Part shown: in pieces, positions 34,586-42,770 of the stretch
Layout: every line of letters starts with the position of its first letter
Numbering within the stretch: the first letter of the stretch is position 1
Assembly: GCF_050920705.1 (NCBI RefSeq)
Contig: NZ_CP154799.1
Coordinates: 992,001-1,056,000, forward strand
Direction: 5' to 3'
Origin: Regnicoccus_A sp014224355
GTDB taxonomy: Bacteria > Cyanobacteriota > Cyanobacteriia > PCC-6307 > Cyanobiaceae
Length of the DNA stretch: 64,000 nucleotides
Program-made: the position numbers and the translations under genes
Notes under the pieces: model-generated
The model's database searches: none
The model's input: the letters and a program-made list of their open reading frames with translations, nothing else
What the model was told of the DNA's origin: nothing

Positions 34586-36373
34586 TCAGCTCAATTCGGC
34601 CCCCGGGTAGCCCCGGGGAGTCACCATCACCCCATCCCGGCTGCGGGTGCTGCTGTTGCCCACCAGCACCAGGCTGAGCATGTCCACCTGCTCGAGCGGC
34701 AGCCCTCCGAGGGTGTGCAGCTGCACGCTTTCCTCCGCCCGGCCCAGCTGCCGTGCCAGCACCACGGGCGTTTCGGCGCTGCGCCCCTCCAGCAGCAGGT
34801 CCCGGGCCCGGCCCAGCTGCCAGTCACGGCCCTGGGAGCGGGGGTTGTAGAGCGCCACCACGAAATCACCGCTGGCGGCGGCCTTCAACCGTTTCTCAAT
34901 CGTCGGCCAGGGGGTGAGGCGGTCGCTCAGGCTGATCGTGCAGAAATCGTGCATCAGCGGCGCTCCGGCCCTGGCAGCGGCCACCTGCAGGGCAGAGAGG
35001 CCGGGATGCACCGCGAAGGCCGGCCTGTTCTCCGGCGCCCGCTCCAGCCAGAGCTCCAGGGCCAGCCCCGCCATGCCGTAGATGCCGCTGTCGCCCGACG
35101 ACACCAGGGCCACGTTCAGTCCGGCATCCGCCAGCTCCAGGGCCAGCCGGCAGCGGTCCCGCTCCTGGGTGAGCTGGCCGTCACGGCGCAGTTGGTCGGG
35201 CCGCCTAAGGGGCTCCAGCAGATCGAGGTAGAGGGTGTAACCCACCCAGACCGTGCTCTCGGCCAGGGCGAGGCGAGCCTCGGGGGTGAGCAGATCGAGC
35301 TGGCCCGGGCCGCTGCCCACCAGATGGATTTTTCCCCGCTGCGGGGCCCATTGCCTTCGAGCCTGTGCCACCGCCAGGGTGGCGGCCCCCCGCTCCCCCT
35401 GGCGGGCCCGTTCGATGCGCTTCGGCAGCAACAGGGCCGACTGGGGGGCTGCCGCCAGCAGGGCGGCCGCCTCGGCCACGCTGGCGGTCCCCATTTCCCT
35501 GAGCACCGCCTCCGACGGGGTGGGCACGGCCACCGGCGCCAGGGCCTCGGAGCTGAACAGCCGCAGCGGCCACCGATGGCGCCCGGCCAGCTCCAGCAGC
35601 GCCGGTTCATCGCCCTTGCGGTCGATGCTCGCCAGCCCGGCCACGGCTTGCGGGGCCAGTTGCGCCTCATCCAGGGCCCTCTCCACCAACCGCTCCAGCA
35701 GGTTGAGGCTGGTGTGGCGCTCACAGCCCAGGCCCAGCCAGAGGCTGGGAGGATGCCAGCGGCAGCCGGGCCCCTGGCGCGGGCTGATCACCAGCGACAG
35801 CGGTGCACCCCCCTCGGGCAGCCGTTCCGCCGCCGGCGGCAGCAGCGCTGAGGCGGCCTCAAGCTCCTGCCAGTCAGGGCAGCCGCTCTCCTGGTGCATG
35901 GCGATCGGCGCGCCCCTGGCCGCGGCTTTCATCAGGGTGTCCCAGTCACCCAGACCCTTCCGCCAGCCCCAGGCCACCCCGAAGCCGTCGAGGGCCAGGC
36001 TGCCGCTGCCACTGCTGGCGCCCGTGAGCACCGCTTCCCCCCCGAGCAGGGCGGCCACCCGCTGGCTGAGCTGCTCGGCTCCCGCCGCATGCCCCCCCAG
36101 CAGCGGGACGGCGAAGCGTCCCTGGGGATCCACCACCACCACGGCAGGGTCCTGGTGCTTGCCCACCAGCAGAGGCGCCACCAGCCGGGTCACGGCGCCA
36201 CAGGCCCCCACCACCACGAAGGCAGTCGCCTGGGCCCAGTGGCGGCTGAGCAGCTCGGATGCCGAGCCTTCAGGTTCGAGCCGCCCCCCCAGCAGGCCGG
36301 CCTGATCGAGCCGCTCGAGCACGGGGGCACCGGCCCTGCTCAGGGCCAGTCCCCAACAGAGGGAATCACTCAT
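34586..36373 (-). CDS. cobJ: CbiG-CobJ fusion: cobalt-precorrin-5A hydrolase / precorrin-3B C17-methyltransferase
   Basis: 595-residue bifunctional corrin-ring enzyme for (pseudo)cobalamin. Residues about 1-345 are CbiG-like: N-terminal domain with VVVGACGAVTRLVAPLLVGKHQDPAVV-type sequence (53-79), then LWLGLGCERHTS and VAGLASIDRKGDEPAL of the CbiG C-terminal domain. Residues about 347-595 are a tetrapyrrole methylase: IHLVGSGPGQLDLLTPEA, then VALVSSGDSGIYGMA (SAM site), HPGLSALQVAAARAGAP, VALYNPRS and LVLVGNSSTR. The last domain fits CobJ/CbiH. The start overlaps the upstream gene's stop by 4 bases. This fusion is known in cyanobacteria. Confidence 0.9.
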   Translation of the reverse strand: MSDSLCWGLALSRAGAPVLERLDQAGLLGGRLEPEGSASELLSRHWAQATAFVVVGACGAVTRLVAPLLVGKHQDPAVVVVDPQGRFAVPLLGGHAAGAEQLSQRVAALLGGEAVLTGASSGSGSLALDGFGVAWGWRKGLGDWDTLMKAAARGAPIAMHQESGCPDWQELEAASALLPPAAERLPEGGAPLSLVISPRQGPGCRWHPPSLWLGLGCERHTSLNLLERLVERALDEAQLAPQAVAGLASIDRKGDEPALLELAGRHRWPLRLFSSEALAPVAVPTPSEAVLREMGTASVAEAAALLAAAPQSALLLPKRIERARQGERGAATLAVAQARRQWAPQRGKIHLVGSGPGQLDLLTPEARLALAESTVWVGYTLYLDLLEPLRRPDQLRRDGQLTQERDRCRLALELADAGLNVALVSSGDSGIYGMAGLALELWLERAPENRPAFAVHPGLSALQVAAARAGAPLMHDFCTISLSDRLTPWPTIEKRLKAAASGDFVVALYNPRSQGRDWQLGRARDLLLEGRSAETPVVLARQLGRAEESVQLHTLGGLPLEQVDMLSLVLVGNSSTRSRDGVMVTPRGYPGAELS

Positions 36374-37701
36374 CCCCCGAACCTGGCACGCAGCCGTCCA
36401 AGACCCTGGGCGGCGGAGCTCCCATCCCCTTCATCCCCAGGACTGCCGGGCTGCACTGAAGCTGCCGCTGGAGGCTCTGTCATCGGTTGCTCTGAAGCCT
36501 CCTCAGGCTCCCCTCCTTCCGGCGCTTCCACGGAGGAAGCCTGAGGTGCGCTCACTGGCCCAGGTGCCACAGCCTCCTCTGGCTCTGGCGCGTCCGCTGC
36601 ACCAGGCTCCGGCTCGGGCTGAAGCGAAGCCTCGAGAGCCTCGGATTCAGGCGATGCCCGGGCTGGCGCCTCAGGTTCGGGATACAGCCTTGACTCCGAC
36701 TCCGACTCCGGTTCCTGTTCTGGTTCCGGTTCCGGCTCAACCTCGCTCTCAGCCTCAATCGATCGCTCACCGAGCAGACGCTCCAGATCCTCAGCGGCGA
36801 GCGCAGCCGTCTGCCAGGGGCGTGGGGCACCGGGGAGCATCACCAGGTCCTGCACCCGGCTGTTGAAGGGCGGGTTGAGGGGCTCGCCCAGCCCGTCGAG
36901 CAGCTCCAGCTGCAGGGGGTTGCTGCCCGGGCGCAGGCCGGAAAGCCAGAGCGGCGACTGCCGATCGACCAGGAAGCTGTCGCCATTGAGGGTCACCCGC
37001 AGCCGCCAACGGGGCCCCGCCCCATCGAAGCTCTGCAGGGGCGCGTCGATCAGCAGCCAGTCGATCAGCACCGGTTCGCGGTGGATCAGATCGGTGGGCG
37101 TGCTGCTCACCAGCTGGGGCGTCCCCCTGCGCGGCTGGCTGAGAGGGTTGGCGGCCAGGCCATGCAGGCGGATCTGGCTCGACGCCCCGGGATCCTTCAC
37201 GGCCTCTCCCCAGGGTTGGGCGGCGTACACCGTGAGGCGATGGCTGCCTGGAGCGAGCGGGGGCATCATCGTGCTGAGCGTTGTCGCCCTCGCTCGCTCG
37301 ATGGGAGCTGTTTCCTCGGCTCCCTGGGCGGGGTCGGTCCCCAGGCGGATCGGTTCCTGGTCATCCAGTTGCACCACCAGGTGAGCGCCAAGCCCCAGTG
37401 AGCCTGCATCGGTCAGTGGCCAGTCCTCCAGCTCGAGCTGCAGTGACCAGGGGCCTGCCGGAAGCACGGCGTCGTCGGCCGGAGCCAGAACCCTCAGCCG
37501 GGGCTGATGCTCCGCCAGCCGAAGGCGCAAGGCCTGGCTGGCCTTGGGCGGCGGGACCTCCCGCAGCCTGCCGGAGGGGCTGCTGCCGGCGGATGGTGGC
37601 GACTCTGGCCTGGGCCGGAGGCTCCAGCCCCCGCTCAGCAGCACCGCCAGGCAGAGCAACACCGCTCCCAGGCTTCGAAGCCCCGCCGCCAGCATCCGCA
37701 T
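36370..37701 (-). CDS. membrane-anchored protein with Pro/Glu-rich acidic tail, unknown function
   Basis: 443 residues. An N-terminal hydrophobic segment (about 10-25, VLLCLAVLLSGGW) acts as signal or anchor. Residues about 60-310 look folded, with beta-rich stretches (LRVLAPADDAVLPAGPWSLQ, HRLTVYAAQPWGE, RWRLRVTLNGDSF) resembling Ig-like or chaperone-like extracellular modules. Residues about 315-420 are low-complexity Pro-Glu-Ser repeats, strongly acidic, then a short basic end (GRLRARFGG). No family recognised. It sits upstream of cobJ with a 4-base overlap, so co-transcription is likely but a cobalamin role is not implied. Confidence 0.65.
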   Translation of the reverse strand: MRMLAAGLRSLGAVLLCLAVLLSGGWSLRPRPESPPSAGSSPSGRLREVPPPKASQALRLRLAEHQPRLRVLAPADDAVLPAGPWSLQLELEDWPLTDAGSLGLGAHLVVQLDDQEPIRLGTDPAQGAEETAPIERARATTLSTMMPPLAPGSHRLTVYAAQPWGEAVKDPGASSQIRLHGLAANPLSQPRRGTPQLVSSTPTDLIHREPVLIDWLLIDAPLQSFDGAGPRWRLRVTLNGDSFLVDRQSPLWLSGLRPGSNPLQLELLDGLGEPLNPPFNSRVQDLVMLPGAPRPWQTAALAAEDLERLLGERSIEAESEVEPEPEPEQEPESESESRLYPEPEAPARASPESEALEASLQPEPEPGAADAPEPEEAVAPGPVSAPQASSVEAPEGGEPEEASEQPMTEPPAAASVQPGSPGDEGDGSSAAQGLGRLRARFGG

Positions 37702-38152
37702 TGCTCCTGATGGACGTCAGGCCACGGCCTTGGTGCCGGGGCCATGGAGTCAGTTTGCCCAGCGGGCCACGGATCCGTAAAAAATGATGCTGAATTTATC
37801 CCCAGATCTTCTGGGAATTAGATAAAGAAAGCGCGTCATCACGCTGCCATTGAGTGATAGGGAGCCCAGGGCAGAGCCCTGTTCCTGACTGGGGTGGCGC
37901 CGGATTGAACCTTTGTTACTTACCCCCCAAGAGGCTTGAAACTCGCCCTTATACTTCCGCCAGCGGTCCCCTCATAGGGGCCCCAGCTCCAGTTGCGGCA
38001 GTGGGTTTCGGTCTTTTCCGGATCCTCTCCGCACTGGTGCCCATGGTTCCAGCGGCCTTGGTCGCGAACCGTGAGGCCCACCGGCCAGGCCTTTCGGCCC
38101 GGTCCGGAGGGGTGGACCTCCACCTCGACTCCGTCCCTCGAGGAACGTCTCG
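37702..38152 (+). promoter_or_regulatory. psaA upstream region and candidate promoter
   Basis: 451 bases with no gene on either strand. The part at about 37775-37850 is clearly AT-richer than its surroundings. A TATACT hexamer (37950-37955) is the best -10 candidate, but no good -35 lies 16-18 bases before it. GTTACTTA just upstream (about 37914-37921) resembles one half of the HLR1 element bound by RpaB at photosystem I promoters; a second half is not evident. CCCCT-CAT-AGGGG (37968-37980) would form a hairpin close to the predicted start, and the leader would then be about 190 bases. Confidence 0.4.
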
Positions 38153-40456
38153 ATGACCATCAGCCCACCAGAGCGTGGGAAAACGGCGAAGGCCCAGGTG
38201 GACCAGGTGAACAACCCGGCCACCTTCGAACTGTTCGGCAAGCCCGGCCACTTCGATCGCACCCTCGCCAAAGGTCCCAAAACCACCACCTGGGTTTGGA
38301 ACCTCCACGCCAACGCTCACGACTTCGACAGCCACACGAGCGATCTCGAAGAAGTCTCCCGGAAGATCTTCAGCGCTCACTTCGGCCATCTGGCCGTCAT
38401 TTTCATCTGGCTGAGCGGCGCCTTCTACCACGGTGCCCGCTTCTCCAACTACACCGGCTGGCTGGCCGACCCCCTGCACGTCAAACCGAGTGCTCAGGTG
38501 GTCTGGCCGATCTTCGGTCAGGAAATTCTCAATGGTGATGTGGGGGCCGGTTTCCACGGCATCCAGATCACGTCAGGTCTCTTCCACGTGTGGAGAGCCT
38601 GGGGATTCACCAGCGAGTTCCAGCTCCTCTGCACGGCCATCGGCGCCTTGGTGATGGCTGGCCTGATGCTGAATGCCGGCGTCTTCCACTATCACAAGGC
38701 AGCTCCCAAGCTCGAGTGGTTCCAGAACGTTGAGTCCATGCTCAACCACCACCTGGCTGGCCTGCTGGGCCTGGGCTCCCTGTCCTGGACCGGGCACCTG
38801 CTGCACGTGTCCCTGCCCACCACGCAGTTGATGGATGCCATCGACGCCGGCAATCCGCTGGTGCTCGACGGCAAGACCATCGCTTCGGTGGCGGACATCC
38901 CCCTGCCCCACGAATTCCTCAACCTGGATCTGCTGACCCAGCTGTATCCGGGATTCGGCGCGGGCCTCTCCGCCTTCTTCACCGGCAACTGGGCCGCCTA
39001 CAGCGATTTCCTCACCTTCAAGGGTGGGCTCAATCCTGTCACCGGCAGCCTCTGGATGACCGACATCGCCCATCACCATCTGGCGATCGCGGTGCTGTTC
39101 ATCGTGGCCGGTCACCAGTACCGCACCAACTGGGGCATCGGTCACAGCCTCAAGGAGATCCTGGAAGGCCAGAAGGGTGATCCCCTGCTGTTCCCGGCTC
39201 CGAAGGGTCACGATGGCCTGTTTGAGTTCATGACCACCTCCTGGCATGCCCAGTTGGCCGTGAACCTGGCCCTGCTCGGTTCACTGAGCATCATCGTGGC
39301 GCATCACATGTATGCGATGCCGCCCTATCCCTACATCGGTATCGACTACCCAACGCAGCTTTCGATCTTCACGCACCATATGTGGATCGGCGGTTTCATC
39401 ATTGTTGGTGCCGGTGCCCACGCCGCCATCGCACTCATCCGCGATTACGACCCGGCCCAGCACGTCGACAACGTGCTGGATCGTGTGCTCAAAGCCCGTG
39501 ATGCCCTGATCAGCCACCTCAACTGGGTGTGCATTTTCCTTGGCTTCCACAGCTTCGGCCTTTACATCCACAACGACACCATGCGTGCCCTGGGCCGTCC
39601 CCAGGACATGTTCAGCGACACCACCATTCAGCTGAGGCCTGTGTTCGCTCAGTGGATCCAGGGTCTCCACGCCTCTGCCGCCGGTTCCACCGCACCCAAT
39701 GCGCTGGCCGGGGTGAGCGAAGTGTTCAACGGTGCCGTCGTCGCCGTCGGCGGCAAGGTGGCTGCCGGTCCGATCCCCCTGGGAACGGCCGACTTCATGG
39801 TCCACCACATCCACGCCTTCACGATCCACGTCACCGTGCTGATCCTGCTGAAGGGCGTGCTCTACAGCCGCAGCTCCAGGCTCATCCCCGACAAGGCGAA
39901 CCTGGGCTTCCGCTTCCCCTGCGACGGCCCCGGTCGTGGCGGTACCTGCCAGGTGTCGGCTTGGGACCACGTGTTCCTCGGCCTCTTCTGGATGTACAAC
40001 TCCCTGTCCATTGTGATCTTCCACTTCAGCTGGAAGATGCAGAGCGATGTCTGGGGAACCGTGAATGCGGACGGCAGCGTCCAGCACATCACCAATGGAA
40101 ACTTTGCGCAGAGCGCCATCACCATCAATGGCTGGCTGCGTGATTTCCTCTGGGCTCAGGCTGCACAGGTGATCAACAGCTACGGCTCATCATCCAGTGC
40201 TTACGGCCTGATGTTCCTCGGTGCCCACTTCGTCTGGGCGTTCAGCCTGATGTTCCTGTTCAGCGGCCGTGGCTACTGGCAGGAGCTGATTGAGTCCATC
40301 GTCTGGGCTCACAACAAGCTGAGGGTGGCTCCTGCCATCCAGCCCCGTGCGCTGAGCATCGTTCAGGGACGCGCCGTTGGCGTAGCCCACTATCTCCTGG
40401 GGGGTATCGCTACCACCTGGGCGTTCTTCCTGGCCCGACTTGTCGCGGTCGGCTGA
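38153..40456 (+). CDS. psaA: photosystem I P700 apoprotein A1
   Basis: Core reaction-centre subunit carrying P700, the A-branch electron carriers and half of the FX cluster ligands. 767 residues, standard. The FX loop FPCDGPGRGGTC places Cys590 and Cys599 (C-x8-C). Eleven hydrophobic helices with many His are visible, including HLSGAFYHGARFSN-like and HHHLAIAVLFIVAGH segments in the antenna part. Psab follows 21 bases downstream on the same strand, the universal psaAB order. No frameshift. The thylakoid cofactor phylloquinone is supplied by the men genes found earlier in this window. Confidence 0.98.
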   Translation: MTISPPERGKTAKAQVDQVNNPATFELFGKPGHFDRTLAKGPKTTTWVWNLHANAHDFDSHTSDLEEVSRKIFSAHFGHLAVIFIWLSGAFYHGARFSNYTGWLADPLHVKPSAQVVWPIFGQEILNGDVGAGFHGIQITSGLFHVWRAWGFTSEFQLLCTAIGALVMAGLMLNAGVFHYHKAAPKLEWFQNVESMLNHHLAGLLGLGSLSWTGHLLHVSLPTTQLMDAIDAGNPLVLDGKTIASVADIPLPHEFLNLDLLTQLYPGFGAGLSAFFTGNWAAYSDFLTFKGGLNPVTGSLWMTDIAHHHLAIAVLFIVAGHQYRTNWGIGHSLKEILEGQKGDPLLFPAPKGHDGLFEFMTTSWHAQLAVNLALLGSLSIIVAHHMYAMPPYPYIGIDYPTQLSIFTHHMWIGGFIIVGAGAHAAIALIRDYDPAQHVDNVLDRVLKARDALISHLNWVCIFLGFHSFGLYIHNDTMRALGRPQDMFSDTTIQLRPVFAQWIQGLHASAAGSTAPNALAGVSEVFNGAVVAVGGKVAAGPIPLGTADFMVHHIHAFTIHVTVLILLKGVLYSRSSRLIPDKANLGFRFPCDGPGRGGTCQVSAWDHVFLGLFWMYNSLSIVIFHFSWKMQSDVWGTVNADGSVQHITNGNFAQSAITINGWLRDFLWAQAAQVINSYGSSSSAYGLMFLGAHFVWAFSLMFLFSGRGYWQELIESIVWAHNKLRVAPAIQPRALSIVQGRAVGVAHYLLGGIATTWAFFLARLVAVG

Positions 40457-40477
40457 CCTCACACCTGACCTTTCCAC

Positions 40478-42696
40478 ATGGCAACGAAATTTCCTTCGTT
40501 CAGCCAGGGTCTGGCACAGGACCCGACAACCCGCCGTATCTGGTACGGCATCGCCACGGCTCACGACTTCGAGAGCCATGACGGGATGACGGAGGAGAAG
40601 CTTTACCAAAAGCTCTTCTCCACCCATTTCGGTCACCTGGCGATCATCGGCCTCTGGGTTTCGGGCAACCTGTTCCATATCGCCTGGCAGGGCAACTTCG
40701 AACAGTGGGTCGCCGATCCACTGCACGTCCGTCCCATCGCTCATGCGATCTGGGATCCGCACTTCGGCCAGGGGGCCATCACCGCCTTCACCCAGGCGGG
40801 AGCCACCTCCCCGGTCAACATTGCGTATTCCGGTCTTTACCACTGGTGGTACACCATCGGCATGAAGACCAATGCCGAGCTGTATCAGGGTTCCATCTTC
40901 ATGATGATCCTGTCGGCTTGGGCACTCTTCGCCGGCTGGCTCCACCTTCAGCCCAAGTTCCGGCCTTCCCTGGCCTGGTTCAAGAACGCTGAGTCCCGCC
41001 TCAACCACCACCTCGCCGTCCTCTTCGGCTTCAGCTCCATCGCCTGGACCGGTCACCTGGTTCACGTGGCCATCCCTGAAGCCCGTGGCCAGCACGTCGG
41101 TTGGGACAACTTCCTGAACGTGCTGCCGCACCCCGCCGGTCTGGCTCCGTTCTTCACCGGCAACTGGGGCGTTTACGCCGAGAATCCAGACACCCTCAAC
41201 CAGGTGTTCGGCACCTCCGAGGGCTCCGGTACAGCGATCCTCACATTCCTGGGTGGTTTTCACCCCCAGACCGAGGCGCTCTGGCTGACCGACATCGCCC
41301 ACCACCATCTGGCGATTGGCGTGATCTTCGTGATCGCCGGCCACATGTACCGCACCAACTTCGGGATCGGCCACTCGATCCGGGAGATTCTGGAGGCCCA
41401 CAATCCTCCCAAGGGCACCCCTTTCGGTGGTGCGCTCGGTGCAGGTCACAAGGGTCTCTATGACACAGTCAACAATTCCCTGCACTTCCAACTGGGTCTG
41501 GCTCTGGCCAGCCTGGGGGTGATCACCAGCCTCGTGGCGCAGCACATGTATGCGCTGCCGTCCTATGCGTTCATCGCCAAGGACTACACAACACAAGCTG
41601 CCCTCTACACCCACCACCAGTACATCGCCATCTTCCTGATGTGCGGTGCCTTCGCCCACGGTGCGATCTTCTTCATCCGTGACTACGACCCCGAAGCCAA
41701 CAAGAACAACGTTCTGGCCCGGATGCTCGAGCACAAAGAAGCGATCATCAGCCACCTGAGCTGGGTTTCCCTGTTCCTCGGGTTCCACACCCTTGGTCTC
41801 TACGTCCACAACGATGTGGTCGTGGCCTTCGGTACCCCCGAGAAGCAGATTCTGGTGGAGCCGGTCTTCGCGCAGTTTGTTCAGGCTGCGAGTGGCAAGG
41901 CCATCTATGGCTTCGACGTGCTGCTCTCCAATCCGGCCAGTGCCGCCAGCCTGGCTTCGGCCAACATCCCCGGTGAACACTTCTGGTTGGATGCCATCAA
42001 CGGCAACACCGATGTGTTCCTGCAGATCGGCCCTGGTGACTTCCTTGTCCACCACGCCATCGCCCTTGGACTGCACACCACCACGCTGATCCTGGTGAAG
42101 GGTGCCCTGGATGCCCGGGGTTCCAAGCTGATGCCCGACAAGAAGGACTTCGGCTACTCCTTCCCCTGCGACGGCCCCGGCCGTGGCGGCACCTGCGACA
42201 TCTCAGCCTGGGACGCCTTCTACCTGTCGGTGTTCTGGGCCCTGAACACCGTGGGTTGGGTCACCTTCTACTGGCACTGGAAGCACCTTGCCATCTGGCA
42301 GGGCAACGTGGCCCAGTTCAACGAATCCAGCACCTACCTGATGGGTTGGTTCCGCGACTACCTCTGGCTGAACAGCTCCCAGCTGATCAACGGCTACAAC
42401 CCGTTCGGCTCGAACAACCTGGCCGTCTGGGCCTGGATGTTCCTCTTCGGTCATCTGGTGTGGGCCACCGGTTTCATGTTCCTCATCTCCTGGCGTGGTT
42501 ACTGGCAGGAGCTGATTGAAACCATCGTCTGGGCGCACCAGCGCACCCCCTGGCCAACCTGGTTGGCTGGCGCGACAAGCCCGTGGCTCTGTCGATCGTG
42601 CAGGCCCGTGTGGTCGGTCTGGCTCACTTCACCGTGGGCTACATCCTCACCTACGGTGCTTTCCTGATCGCTTCCACTTCAGGCAAGTTCGGCTGA
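40478..42696 (+). CDS. psaB: photosystem I P700 apoprotein A2 (one-base frameshift in a C run)
   Basis: Partner of PsaA in the P700 heterodimer. It starts MATKFPSFSQGLAQDPTTRR, the family N-terminus, and the FX loop FPCDGPGRGGTC gives Cys564 and Cys573. At 42546-42550 five Cs break the frame just after WAHQR. With six, the sequence becomes TPLANLVGWRDKPVALSIVQ, continues ARVVGLAHFTVGYILTYGAF and ends GKFG at TGA 42694-42696, giving about 739 residues, the usual length. As written, the last about 45 residues are nonsense. PsaB is indispensable for photosystem I, so a base lost in sequencing is the simplest explanation. Confidence 0.97.
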
Positions 42697-42743
42697 TCCC
42701 AGGATCAGCTCAGTCACCCCGAGGGACGTACCTCCAACACCAA

Positions 42744-42770
42744 CCCCCGGAGATTCTCCGGGGGTTTTTT
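42744..42770 (+). terminator. rho-independent terminator after psaB
   Basis: CCCCCGGAG (42744-42752), loop ATT, CTCCGGGGG (42756-42764), then six Ts: a 9-bp GC-rich hairpin and U tract 48 bases past the psaB stop. It ends at the stop codon of the convergent RND gene. Confidence 0.93.

Noticed and set aside
40190..42076. A 628-codon minus-strand frame opposite psaB
   Set aside because: Antisense of a strongly conserved photosystem gene; Gly/Val/Asp/Glu-rich and without any motif.
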